Positions 14,401 through 26,473 of a stretch of 64,000 bases of DNA are shown here, piece by piece. The stretch is from Phoebastria nigripes. Lineage: Eukaryota > Chordata > Aves > Procellariiformes > Diomedeidae. The stretch spans positions 2,764,471 through 2,828,470 of the forward strand of contig JAYKAV010003110.1 in NCBI GenBank assembly GCA_035582835.1. Direction: 5' to 3'. The position numbers were made by a program, and so were the translations under genes. The stretch's first letter is position 1. Each line of letters begins with the position of its first letter. The notes beneath the pieces are model-generated. The model was given only the letters and a program-made list of their open reading frames with translations. It made no database searches and had not been told where the DNA came from.

Positions 14401-16551
14401 AGCATTTTGAAAATACCACAGTGCTGATAAATTTTTTGATGTCGACAAAGATTGGACAGACTCCAGCAGGAATAGTAGTAAACTGACTGTTTACTCTCTT
14501 TAAAATAGAGTGGGCTCTACACAAGTCTTTCTGAATGTGTAACACAAAACAGGCAGACATCAATCTGAAATCCCTTCTGCATATTCTCTGCCAAAGAGCA
14601 ATTTCCATATTGACATTGTTTAAATAGTCATACAATAGAAGCCAATAAAGGCACTTTGGCTATGAAAAGCATAAAGACACACACCCAGCCAAAGACCCCG
14701 CAGCAGCATTGCAGAAGAAACCAATGGGAAGCAAGTGAAGTCCCCACTGTTTTGAATGAAAAGCCCCGTAAGAGAAGCAGCTAAATTGAAAGAGAAAGAA
14801 ATAGAAGGGCACAATAATTCTAATTTATCTGCTGATCTCAAGATGCTTTGTACTTAAGGCAACATCAGAGATAACTCCACCATCTAACTACCAGCTGGAG
14901 TACTGTGAGCTCCAGCCTTGCCCCTTGCAGAAGGATGGGAAGCAGATGACCTAAAAACAAGCTCTACTGGCTTATGTGGCTTCAGAGATTTCCCATGCAC
15001 AGTTTTCAGGCACCCCTTAGAAGCATTTTTCTAGCTGTTTCTCAGTCTGAGTGCAGTCCAAACCCATCCAACTTTAGCAGTTTGGCTTTACTAGAAAATA
15101 CAGGGTAGGCCCAAAGAAATCTTTGGGCACTAAGTCATTCTTCAGCTCCAGCATGTGATGTAAACTGTCATATCACCTACTGCTTAACATATCTTATGCA
15201 CAAACACTCTGGATCCATGAATGACACCAAGTGCTGTCATAGCTAAAGACAATTATCAACTTGTATTAATAGACTGTTTTCTTCTTGCACTTCAGTTCAT
15301 AGAAGCATGTAACAAATATTTCCTTTAAAGAAGAGGATACACATGGAAGAGGGTGAAAATAGGACTCCTTGTCATTAAGCAGACTGAGTCAGGCTTACTC
15401 TCAATACAAGTGACAGAAGTCTTTCATTGGCATTTAAATTCAATAAAGTTGACTTAACATATTGACTGTTGATTTCCATGAAAAATATAAAATAACTAGC
15501 AGAGGATATAAGCTTCTAAAATAACACTTGGGACAACTTTATGCACACATTTCCAAATAGCCGTATTTAGGAGCTGCCTAACCCCGAAGGCAACTCTCTA
15601 AGCTTAATGTTCCATAAGCTCCTGGTGATGCTTCTGTGCCCATCAAGATCTGCCTTTCACAGCTAAATTAATTCCTGCTTAAGCTTGTTCAGGTTTCAAA
15701 ACTTAAGTAGAGCAACACAGAAGCCACATGAGGGGCCCAATCCAATATGCAAACCCACAACATACTTGACATGCACACACAGACCAGGACCTTGTGAAAA
15801 CATGTCTGTGGGCACTTATAAAACACCACTAACAAAGGAGGTATTGGTAGTGCTTAGCCTCAGTCACTTTTTTATGGGAAACCTTAGAGATCTGGTTCAA
15901 ATCTCAGGATTCAAATCTTTCCTCAATCCAGAAGTGGTTCAACATCTTCAACCTGACAGAAGCAGGTACAGGCTAGCTTCAGTTTGAGGTTGCCTTTCAG
16001 CAGTAGCGCTGGAAAGTGTCATTGTGCAGAAAGAACAAAATGCACAGCATCAGAAATAGACTATAAAAGATAAAACATGCCTTTATTGCTTAAAATTTCA
16101 GACTCACCTAAAAGTACAGAGTACTATGTTCTGGTATGGAGGGCATCAATCTAGGGTGTTTCACTTCCTGAGAAGTGATCTAGCCACCTTTGGATCTGGT
16201 CTCCACACAGGAATACAGAAAAGGTCTTTAGCATGACCATTCTACATTATTTAATACAAAGTTCCACTGTGTAATTCTGCATCTTGCAGGGGAATACATA
16301 GTCTTGAATATTCATTGAGACAGATCTACAAGGCAACTATAAGGACTGCTGTAATATCAAAGTAACCATCTCTTCTGAAACATGATAAAATTGACCGTTT
16401 CTCAACAATGGCTATCATAGGGCAGAGGATCCAATGCAGACTGTTAATTTACAGACAATGGCTAGATTCTTCCCCTTTTAACTCTGGCATACATGGTGTA
16501 CGTAACACGAACATCCTTTTTGCAATTGTATGTATCTCAACTCTGTTTTTG
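8460..16551. other. Non-coding sequence, no gene seen
   Basis: No supported coding sequence. Low-complexity T/G-rich and A/C-rich patches occur near 9546-9570, 9907-9960 and 10119-10143. They are built from the same TTTG or AAAC units as the large tract at 16.55 kb. A single N lies at 11450. Open frames of 60-103 codons are present on both strands but have no recognisable features. Confidence 0.55.
12647..12680. repeat. Two-copy 17-bp tandem repeat
   Basis: Two adjacent 17-bp units beginning CAATTTGTGTG match at 15 of 17 positions. This is a local duplication with no known function. Confidence 0.7.
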
Positions 16552-16712
16552 AAAAAAAACAAAACAAAAAAAAACAAAAACAAAAACAAAAAAACCCCAA
16601 ACAAACAAAAAAACCCAAAAAACCCAAACAACAACACAAAAAACAACCCAAACCAAAAAAAAAAAAACCACCAACCACAAAAAAACCAACACCAACCCCC
16701 CCAAAAAACAAA
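16552..16712. repeat. 161-bp pure A/C tract (AAAAC-like low complexity)
   Basis: For 161 bases the plus strand holds only A and C, starting with AAAAC/AAAAAC units and drifting to AACCC, ACC and CCCCCC. A further A/C-rich patch follows the next few bases (to about 16732). The open frames across it encode runs of Lys/Asn/Pro/Gln on one strand and Phe/Val/Gly on the other. They are composition artefacts, not genes. It may have grown from a retroposon poly-A tail. Confidence 0.9.
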
Positions 16713-17615
16713 TCAGTAAAAAAACCCCCCAACTTTGGTTTGGATACCCATTAAATGGATATTGTTTCTCCTCAAAAAATGTCTGACACAGAAGTTTCAA
16801 CTTCTATTGATATTAACAGCAATAAAGTAGACTGTTAGTTCTTTAAAACATGTATTACGTATTTTTCCTCGAGGAAACTATTGCCTATTTCATGCAGAAG
16901 GAGTCATGAATTGGGTTCCCTAGGATGCGTCTGTCTCTTCTGCCTTTAGAATATTCAAAGGCTGAACAGAGAAAATAAATCATAGAGATGCAGGAACAGT
17001 TATTTTAATCCCTGACAACATTCAGTTGACATTTTTTGTGTTGTTCTGTTTGCATGGTGTTTTTCATTTCAAGATCAATGATGATTTCCTCTTAATTAAA
17101 TTATGCTTTCACATACTGACACACAACTTAAAGATAAGCTCATCCACCACCAAAATGCCCTTGCAGTCAGAACGCTATTAGTCTTAGAATAAGTACTTTG
17201 AAATTTCAAATTACAAATTCTTAAACAGTGATTACAAGATCCAGCAATATATGACCTCTATTGGTTAATATTTTGTATGCACTGCAATCCAACTTCTTTC
17301 CTGTACCTATACTAGAGACAGCCATAACAACAATAGAGGACCACCTATTACAATGAACAGAAACAAATATTTGATTCCTCTGCCATTTTGTCATCCACAC
17401 TACAAAGTTCCCCACCTTCATGACACATCCAGAACAGTGCCCAGCACTACAATGTTTCCAAAGCTTCCTTTTGTAACAGGATCCAGAGTAGAGGCAAGTT
17501 CTTTAAAACTCTTCACCAGTCAGAGTTAGAAAGACCTGTTCTGAATTTCTCTTTGACATGTCCAGAAGACAATTCAAAAGAGGGTATAAATCTTAATCTT
17601 ACTAAAAATGTTACA

Positions 17616-17699
17616 CTGCTGTCAGTATGTGGCTATCGGCAGTGACAGTATGCAAGTGTCCTTACACATACTGCAAGTCACTGCCCAGCTGTACAGCAG
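17616..17699 (+). other. 84-nt imperfect fold-back hairpin
   Basis: Arms pair as follows: 17616-17622 (CTGCTGT) with 17693-17699, 7 bp; an asymmetric internal loop of 15 and 7 nt; 17638-17646 (GGCAGTGAC) with 17677-17685, 9 bp; a 4-nt bulge on the right; 17647-17652 (AGTATG) with 17667-17672, 6 bp; then TGT with ACA closing a small loop. All pairings are Watson-Crick. The length suits a pre-miRNA, but the large asymmetric loop is unfavourable. I do not recognise a known miRNA seed. Confidence 0.5.
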
Positions 17700-19841
17700 C
17701 TGGCTCCAACTAAGCCCAGGAAAGGTCAAGGGTGATATGAATCCTCAAAGTACAGCTGGCTTGTTNTGTTTATCTTTGATGGCCAAAGAGTGCAAATGCC
17801 AAAAAAAGAAAACAAACACTTTCCTTCACCTTGGATTTCTTAAATGATTTAATGTCTTTTTCTCCTATGAGAAGCAGTTCAAAACATGACACTTGTATCT
17901 GCAGACTGGTCACTGGATGCCACTGTGCATAAAGCAGAGAGAGCAGAAGCCATTAACCAGGCAGATTTCAGTAGCCTACCTTGACAAGGACATGGAATTA
18001 TCCACAAAGACGTTTGCTGACCTAACAGTCTCAATGGCTTCTCAAATAACATTCTACTGATAGGTACATGACTTCTAATTTGCAAAGCCAAAGGGCTGGG
18101 ATTTAGCCAATTTTCAATCTTTCACATGCTAAAGGAATTGTTCTGTTCTGAAGTTGTACAGCAACATAATGCTGGAGCAGAAATGACCAAAGAAAGGAAC
18201 TACACATTGATTCAGCTGTGGAATGAGCTAGTCAAGTGGATTAGACTGCACCACAATTCACAGTGTTACATAAAACTGAAGAATTTCTTTAATAAAATTT
18301 CTATATTGATTACAATTTTATGCTTAGTATGCTCCAAGCGGAGAAAAGTAAAAACAGAACACTCCACAAAAGCACACTATATACTTTACTACACAAATCT
18401 AATGGTACAGACAAATAAGAGTCAGGTATACTGAAAAATTAAAGCCAGTCATGCCCACAAAACTTGTTACCATTATAAGATACTGTTAAGGTAGGTACTT
18501 CTCACTATACTTTGTTTTGATTCTCTGCTAGCATAAGAGACTTCATAAACTTCTGGTAGTTTTGCCATTTGAAATCTAACCCTCTTTTGATACAGTATTT
18601 GGAATATAAACATGGTAAATGGGTACAGAAGTAAACAACCTGATGCATAATGAAAACATATAGAGCTCAGGGAAGAAATTAGGTGTACTGATTAGCCATA
18701 AAAGCAGGAACTCCAGCCAGTTCTGCTCAAAAGAACTCAACACTCAGTACTGCTCTTGATTACTCACATGGCTGCGCCACAAGATGAGGCTAGTCTCATC
18801 CACTTAGGCCCTTCACTTCATTGCCCTCTACACACTCTTTTCCCTCTACGTGTGCCCCCTCCAGCCATCCACTTTCAGTTTCATTTTGTTTCTGAAGTGC
18901 TCATTCAGGTATTTTGGTAAAGGTCAGCAAGACTATTTTCTGTTCTGAGAATTGCTTTGGTAGCAAGAGAGGAAAAAGAACCCCCCAAAAGACATTTCCC
19001 ATTGCATATGATGGTCCTAACCACTCACCAGCAACCACCTTCTTGCTGTGACCTCAGGAATTCTGCAGTCTTTGCTGCACAGGAAGCTTTACCAGGGGAC
19101 AGGAACGTTCTCATCCCATCTAGCCCACAGCCTTGTGTTTAGAGGATAGCCTGTGGTTAATTTGGGTCTGAACCCTCTCAAACTGATCTCGCAGAAGACA
19201 GTAGGCACACAACTAGTCCTTGTGACTTCAGCTGGAGTACTCACACCAGCTTCTCACCAGTGGGCAAAAAAGTTCTGCTGTTTCGCTTTAAAAGTAATAT
19301 AAATTTGGATTGTCACAAGCAGGAGCTAAACAGGTTGCCACCAGCACTTCCTCAGATGCATGGATACAGCTGTTCTCTGGTAATGATTTTGCACTTTGCA
19401 TCTTGAATAATGAATCCTGTTTTGTGTTCTGTATTTACTAGTGAGGCTAGACACCTACATTTATTATTGGGTGTAGGTTGTTTAATTTAATTGTAATGGA
19501 AATCTTAAGACTAGCTTATATTTAAAACTGTTCACATTTCAGAAATGCCCCCATGGGCATTTAAAATCCATGGATTTAAAGCTAAGAAAATCAAAGCGTT
19601 CTTAACGCCAGGTAAGCATAGTTAGTATAGATGATGCAAAGTACCTTAGAGTTCTACAATGTTCTTGGACCTCAAAAAGAGTAAATTCAGATTAATTTGT
19701 ATTATACTGGTAGGCGATTATATAAAATACATACATATATGAAAACAAGGATATGCACACATACATATTCACAAACAGTTCAGGAATGTCCAGACTGCCT
19801 TATTTTGGGCTCAGTTCTATTCAAACACTCATGTGTAAAAG

Positions 19842-19846
<5 letters not shown>

Positions 19847-19874
<28 letters not shown>
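19847..19874. repeat. A28 homopolymer
   Basis: An uninterrupted run of 28 A. No retroposon body was recognised on its 5' side. Confidence 0.95.
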
Positions 19875-19877
<3 letters not shown>

Positions 19878-20567
19878 ACATTTTTCACAATGTACTTTTC
19901 ACGTGGCCACTGAATTTCTATTTCAATAGAGATATTCACATCACTGTAGGCTGTAATGACACTGAACAGTGCTTATTCAAATACTGTCACTGAAATCAGG
20001 TAAGGCCAGAATGACAAACAATTACTTCTAGATGAGAGCTACTCACATAAATAGTAGGAAACTCAGCTGGACTAAGAAAGTCAACAATTTTGACAGTCTG
20101 GATCTATATAAACAAGTACCAATACACTTAATTTAGCAGCAGCTCTGTTCTTACCATGCCTTTACTTAATGTAAGCTTGATGTGTTAAGTATTTTATCTT
20201 AAATCAACATCACAAGACTATCAATAGCTAAAGACAGCTGTGAATCCTGACTCACACAAAACAAAGTGAAGGCTTTATTTAGCTTTCAGGCAAAGAGAGC
20301 TCACCATTGTTACTTTCTCTAGTAATTTTTTTCATTATTTCATTTTAGTACTTTAAGTTATTGCCTGCAAAAGAAATTAGAAAATGTTTTCCACATAATA
20401 CTTGAATACCTGAATGTAATCCAACGTACTCTTAATAGATATGAATTGTCACAGATTGCTGTCTTTTAAATAATGTTTTAAAACATCTTGTTATTTATGT
20501 TTTAACATCTAGATTTTGAGGTCCAGTTGCAAGTGTTTACCATAGAAAACTTGGTCAAGCTGGTGTT

Positions 20568-20580
20568 TGACCTTTGACAA
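20568..20580 (-). promoter_or_regulatory. DR1-like nuclear-receptor half-site pair
   Basis: TGACCTTTGACAA on the plus strand reads TTGTCAAAGGTCA on the minus strand. It matches 11 of 13 positions of the DR1 element (AGGTCA repeat with one-base spacing) bound by HNF4, PPAR/RXR and COUP-TF. One strong half-site and one weak half-site are visible. Nothing nearby shows that it is functional. Confidence 0.25.
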
Positions 20581-23047
20581 GAAGCTGCCCTCACTCCGGC
20601 TAGTCCCAACAAACTAGGCCCAAGACAATAAGCTGCTTTATAGCTATTAGCTAGGCCAGTGTGTTTCTCCAGGAAGACCTCAAGCTGAAAAGCCAACACG
20701 CTTGACAACCACAGCCAAGGTACCAAGGGCCCAAGCACTAGACATTAGAAAACAAATGGAAAAGCACACATGGCTACATCTGGAATCCTAATGGGCCACC
20801 AATGGTTCCCAGCTAAAGGAAGAATTACCAATGTTATTTTATCATCCCTTGTGCTAACTTAGCTGTTTATGTACAGCAATAAATGATTTTTTAAAAACAT
20901 ATTTGGGTCATTATGTCATATACCACCAGCAAGTACGATTGTTTTATTGTGCTTGGAGTCAAAATACACTGCTATACCCAGATGTGAGGGAAGTTCAAAA
21001 CCTCTAGTCCTTCTATATTCATTCCTGTTGGACAAATGGATTAAGTTTTTAAAAGGGAAACTGAGAATTTTTATGGCCTGTACTCCCATCTCACTAGTAA
21101 AATTCACACTGATATTTTCCTGCAGAAGTTTGCCTTGCCAATGATAACATTAAATACTAACTTAGTAAGCAAACCAAAATTTCAACCAACAAGAAATGCC
21201 ACACATTTCATTGTCAAAACATCCCCACTTTCTTCTTCCAAAGCCAAAATATGTTATATTAAAGAAATAATTATGATGTGCTTTTTTTAGCTGAACACCT
21301 ATTGAAATTCAAGGCAAAGTAATTATCATACTGTGGAATGAAATTAAAATACACATATTTATTAACAGGCTTAATAAAGGAGGACTCTGCAGTTATGGCC
21401 CTGAATTCATATGTGCAAAACCAAACTTTTCTAAAATCTACAATCAGAATGTTGTGTTTCCATGTAATGAAACATGGAATTTGTGTAAAGGCTGTTGCAC
21501 AGTATTTCTAACCCTAGTACTATGGCATTTAAACATTGAGATCAAAGCAGAAAAAACAAGTTAGATCCTTCAGCATTTGCTGCTTGAGAAAAATATCAAC
21601 AACTTAGTAAACAAACAGCAAAAAGTATATTATTTTTAAAAGACATTGTAATAATTTAAACAAAAGGTTCAACATTTGTTGACAATACTATTCTAAAATT
21701 GACTGTATCCCAACAGTTTAAAATCAACATTTATCAACAAAATGTTTCACAACTTTCCATTCCAAAAGACATTTGAGGGTATTTGAAGATAAGTGCAATT
21801 TAGCAAGTGATAACTGAACCCAGTTTCAGTAAATGTAATTCTAATGGACTTACATTCATTTTAATGGAGGCTGGATCAATTTGTATTCAAAATGAGTAAA
21901 CAATTCAAAGAAACCAGGTTTTATCTTCTTCCCCTTCCATTCTCATTCCCTTTTTTCCTATTTGTTGCTAGCCCTGTTGCACTTTTGCTTTCTCTTTTTT
22001 CACTTTTTTTTTTGGGGGGTCAGGGCTGAAGAGTTGGGGGAAGCCATTTCTCACAGAAGAAATAGAAAACTAAATAGAAATACACCAAGAATCTACAATT
22101 AACTCCAATATAGAATACAGAGTTTTCCACAATCTAAATTTTTTAGTATCATTTAACATCAAGCTGCAGCTGAACAGAGCTGTAGTATTTTTAAATCTAG
22201 CTAGCTTCCTAGGAAGATTGCTAAGAGCGTGCACACTCATCACACAGGTTATGCTACAACTGTGCCAACCCATTCACAGGGAGTCAAGGGTAAACCCAGT
22301 TGGGAAGACTGTTGAGAAGCAAGTGATCCAAATTAGAAAAACACCATGATAAACACGTGCACATCCCAGACATGCAACGCTTATGATGATGATGCACTGA
22401 GTAACATTCTCAACTACATTATATTGAATCAAGATGGATGAACTGGTCAATAACCTATAGATGACTTCCATTAAATTAGCTGGGAGATAGCTCAGAAGAT
22501 TTTATGGATTCTTCTATCAAATAACTGAAATTACTTCAACACATAATGACTAAGGAAGGAGCTATTAAGAAAGCTATTTGCAGAGAGGTCAATACTAAAA
22601 GTAGCTTATTTTCAAAACAGTTTTGATCACCTTGTTTTTCCTTCAATATTATACTATGGGTAACCCTTATTTGCCGTGGAAAAACAGACATGCACATTTG
22701 ATACCCTATATTTGTTGATGTGTTTTTAAAGCTGACAGTAGAGTGCAGAATGTGAAATTTCCTTGCTTCTGCTGCCACATGGCAGGTTAAAAGCACAATT
22801 AAGTAAACAGCTAAGTGTTTCCCCTGATTTCCAGGAACAGCAGAAATATGTTAAACCTAAAAGAAAAAAAATATATTCCAGCAACTGGTCTCTAGACATT
22901 ATAAAGTTGCTTCAGAAGCGTCTGTTCTGTTTCCAAAAGGTATGCTAAATAGGGAAACAAAATACTTAAAAATTCAATTCTGGCACTGCTATAAAGCACC
23001 ACATCTCTATACAATGTAGTGCACTATATTTATAATGTTTAACTTTG

Positions 23048-23127
23048 GGATGTTAGTATATATGTGTATATATATCTATATGTATACATATATGCACACA
23101 TATATTTTTATATGTATGCTAACATCC
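23048..23127. repeat. 80-bp TA-rich inverted repeat
   Basis: GGATGTTAG at 23048-23056 is answered by CTAACATCC at 23119-23127. The inner arms are alternating TA/TG/CA microsatellite that can also pair with mismatches. The 9-bp non-repetitive ends are a perfect inverted match, which simple slippage of the TA core does not explain. Confidence 0.75.
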
Positions 23128-24353
23128 ATACTTAGCAATTTAAAATACTTCAGAATACCTTTTCCTTGCTGGCTTTCCAGATGTTTTTTTTTTACTTAAT
23201 GAAAGAAACAGAGCAAGGATTAGAGAACAGTTTCAGAGAGAAACAAAGCACACTGACAAATACTGAAAAGATAAGCAAATGTTTTTGTACTCACAGAAGT
23301 GATACCTTACATAAGCCAATTACTCCCTCATGTTATCATTAGGAAAATTTGATCCTTGACAAAAATAGATTTAAAAGATATTTAAATCTCAGGGACCTTA
23401 TATCAACAGAAGTGAAAAAAAAAATTATGTACTCATTTTGTGTTTCATCTGCATATTAGTTCATCTTATTTTCTTCTCCCCTTTCTCCAATCCCTGCCTC
23501 CATATTCCCCTCCCCTTTTTTTTAAGGGAAGAAAAATTAAATGATTGATTAATCTCAGTGTTTGCTACATTCACCTGTGCAAGACCCTATCCATCTTAAG
23601 CACAATTCATTACATTAAAACAAGGTTTAAATAACACAGATGGCTTTGTACAAGTACGTCACAAACAGGAATTTCAGAGGCAGATACTTAAAAAAAAAAA
23701 ATCAGATTTACAAAATTCTTGCTGATGAGTCCTGTCCTTGCCACAACAGTATTTATATTTTCATATACAGAAACTAATTCTAAAAGCACAATTTAAATAT
23801 CCCTTTCCAAAAACACTGCTGGTATTTATTGGCAGTCTCCATTATAATTTTAGATGTATTTAGAAGCAATAATGAGTAATTTCTACAGTTTCTCACTGTA
23901 CTTTCACAAAACAATTAGAAAACATCAGTTTCTAATTTTATTGGTCTGGCACTTTTCACAATAACTACATTTTATTGTGGAAAAAATGTGTTTTCCCTCT
24001 AGTGACTATTTGGCAAATGTGTTTTGAGTATTTCTACTAATTAATTAAAGTGGCTCATTTTTGTTTACTTCTCTATGTCCCAGTATCTCCAACAATTTTA
24101 AAAAGAATGTACTCAGCTGACGAGGGACCTGTTTAACAGCTTGATACAGCACAACAAGATATTTCATACATTTTGGGTGAGTCACAAAAATAGTGATCTC
24201 TTCAAAGTGTCTGTTTGAAGAGGTAGGGTGAACAATTTTGAGAAAAGAATTATTTAGAAGTACATTCCCTATTAGACAATAAGAAATATTTTAAACGAGT
24301 GCCTAATACATTTTTAAAAGCAAAGAGATGTTTGCAAATGGTTATGAAATACT

Positions 24354-24406
24354 TGTGATCATACATGTGATGTGATCATATTTTCACATGTGATCATATT
24401 TGCACA
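24354..24406. repeat. Three-copy 17/18-bp tandem repeat
   Basis: TGTGATCATA begins each of three adjacent units at 24354, 24371 and 24389. The second and third units (18 bp) differ at one position. The first is 17 bp and more diverged. Confidence 0.85.
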
Positions 24407-25398
24407 ATAATGGTGACAATCAAGCATTATATTGCACATTAATTTTTATTGTTGACTAAGATACTGGAGCCAAGAATACTGTAGACTGTAAAGCACAGCC
24501 TGTTGCAGCATATTTCCTGGCCAATTCTCCATACCACAGATGTCGGGCTGCTATCCCAAACCATTCCACATATTTACTGGTGCTCTCATTTTTTCATATT
24601 AGAAGTCCTGTATTTAGCCATTCTCCTCAGTAGCATTAACCAAGCAGTTCATAAAGTCTGTATTTAAATGCAGCTGCAAATATCTAACTGCTTTGTGAAG
24701 CCACTTGTTTCATGTTCCCCTTAAGATCAACCATCTGCCATTAACAGAGACTAAATGGCCTGTGACTTANGTTGAGAAAGTTGTTCAAAAGCCAACTAAC
24801 ATCTTGTTTCAGAGGGTACTTTTGAAGCAAATGCCTAATGTCAAGTTTAAATATAGGTCTATGATTAAGTACGTGAAGCCATCAGAGCATAAGTACAAAC
24901 ACTGCCAATACAGCGTCCTGCTAGAATTAAATTATAGTCTTCCAAAGACTGAACAGTCATAAAGCCTTTAGGCAATATTAACAATAGACACCAATATAAT
25001 TTCAACACAAAGTAATCACAGGCCAGAGCTTCCAGCAAAGGTATCTGCACCATAACTGAAGACTTTTTTCAAGTTCTCAGCAGCCCAACACTGTTTGTAC
25101 TAACATCAGTGGGCACACAGGCTAACTTTGCACATGTGAACTGAAATCAACTGCCTTCCAATAGAATTTTATAAATAAAAATGTCCAGGTTTAAAGTCGT
25201 ATCTCGGGACAGCCCCAGACAGTGTATCTCACTGAAGCCAAAAGTGTCCAAAATATGAAGGTTTGTAAAGTACTAAACTTTGCCATGGGTGTACAGCTGA
25301 TTATTGTCCAGTTTTTTTTACATAGGCCAGTGTATTTTTTGGAGGCAGAGAGTACTTCATTGGCTAGGAGAAAGGCAGGAAATTTTTCTTTGGCAGGT

Positions 25399-25401
<3 letters not shown>

Positions 25402-25429
<28 letters not shown>
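25402..25429. repeat. T28 homopolymer
   Basis: An uninterrupted run of 28 T. It could be the poly-A tail of a minus-strand retroposon, but no body was recognised on its right side. Confidence 0.95.
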
Positions 25430-25432
<3 letters not shown>

Positions 25433-25796
25433 TCAGCAGATGTTTGATGCTGCTCCAAGGTTTGGAGTGTCATATTCATCCCAGTGGAGATAGATTAGTG
25501 GCAGAAAGCAGGTGAGGTGGTCAAAGGTGGATGTAAATACAATTTATCAGATGACTCCGCAATTTGTCACATTGGTATCACCATTGCACATGTGGCATAT
25601 ATAAAAGCTTTGGCAACTGAGCACGAACATCATTCCTCTAGCCAGTGTAGTTAGAAAGGAATTGTATAGCAACCCAGGGATGTGCTACCAATAAATGAAT
25701 CAAGAAAAATCCTAGAAAAAATTACTCCTTAGTTTACAAAAAAAGTCTACAGTGTGTGTCCTTGCACTAAGAAAGGATGCAGGCAGAGGTTCTACT

Positions 25797-25862
25797 AAAA
25801 AACCTAAACCCACAAACCACAAAAAAAACCCAAAATCAAAACACACACATCCCCCCCCCCCC
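25797..25862. repeat. A/C-rich tract ending in C12
   Basis: AAACC/ACAAACC-like units pass through a short CA run into twelve consecutive C (25851-25862). The minus strand therefore carries G12. Confidence 0.9.
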
Positions 25863-26437
25863 TAAAAATGTTCTTCCATAACTGGCAAACTAAGCTAGGC
25901 AAATATTAGCTCTCAGACTAAGTATGAGTCATAACATGACCAGTTTGTCAGGTCAAATAGTTCAGATATGTTCCTAGACTCCTCCAAGGTGCTCAATTCT
26001 CGCGTCACAGTATCTTTAGGTGAAGCTTTCTACCACTTCTGATTGAAAAAACATCCTGGATGATTTGTGATTACCTCAGTTATATTCTCCTTTGTCATCC
26101 CCAATACTACAGCAAAGCAGTATATCCATGCAGAAAGTCACAGCTCATATCTTTAGTATAAAATATTGTATTTCTTCTCAGCAAAGAAACAACCAGGAAT
26201 TTATGAGTGTGCTCTCTGCTATCTTTTTTTGGCCTCACAGACTACCAGGACAACTTCAATGGAATGGACTTTAATATGCTAAATGGTTCCAGACAAAAAG
26301 CTGAGAAGCTGAATAAAATCAGGGGACTGGATGCTTGGTCATTAAATTAGCTACCTGAGAACACTGGGTTCATTTGTGCATCAGTGTCATCTTCGCTGCA
26401 GTAACAAAAATGTGAAACAAAATCCAGCGGAACATAC

Positions 26438-26473
26438 ATGACATTACTATCTTCCATGCCATTACTATCTCTC
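26438..26473. repeat. Two-copy 18-bp tandem repeat
   Basis: Units beginning ATGACATTACTATCT and ATGCCATTACTATCT lie back to back. The first 15 positions differ once, and the last three are more diverged. Confidence 0.75.

Larger units (their letters stand above)
16713..25401. other. Non-coding sequence with scattered hairpins and simple repeats
   Basis: No supported gene. The stretch contains the hairpin at 17616-17699, the A28 run, a DR1-like motif, the TA-rich inverted repeat and the three-copy tandem repeat, all listed separately. The patch at about 20520-20760 is visibly richer in G+C than its surroundings, and an AATAAA lies downstream of it near 20.88 kb. I could not assign it to a repeat family. 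Confidence 0.5.

Noticed and set aside
16408..16800. Several open frames of 65-103 codons across the A/C tract
   Set aside because: They are low-complexity artefacts: Lys/Asn/Pro/Gln runs on one strand and Phe/Val/Gly runs on the other.
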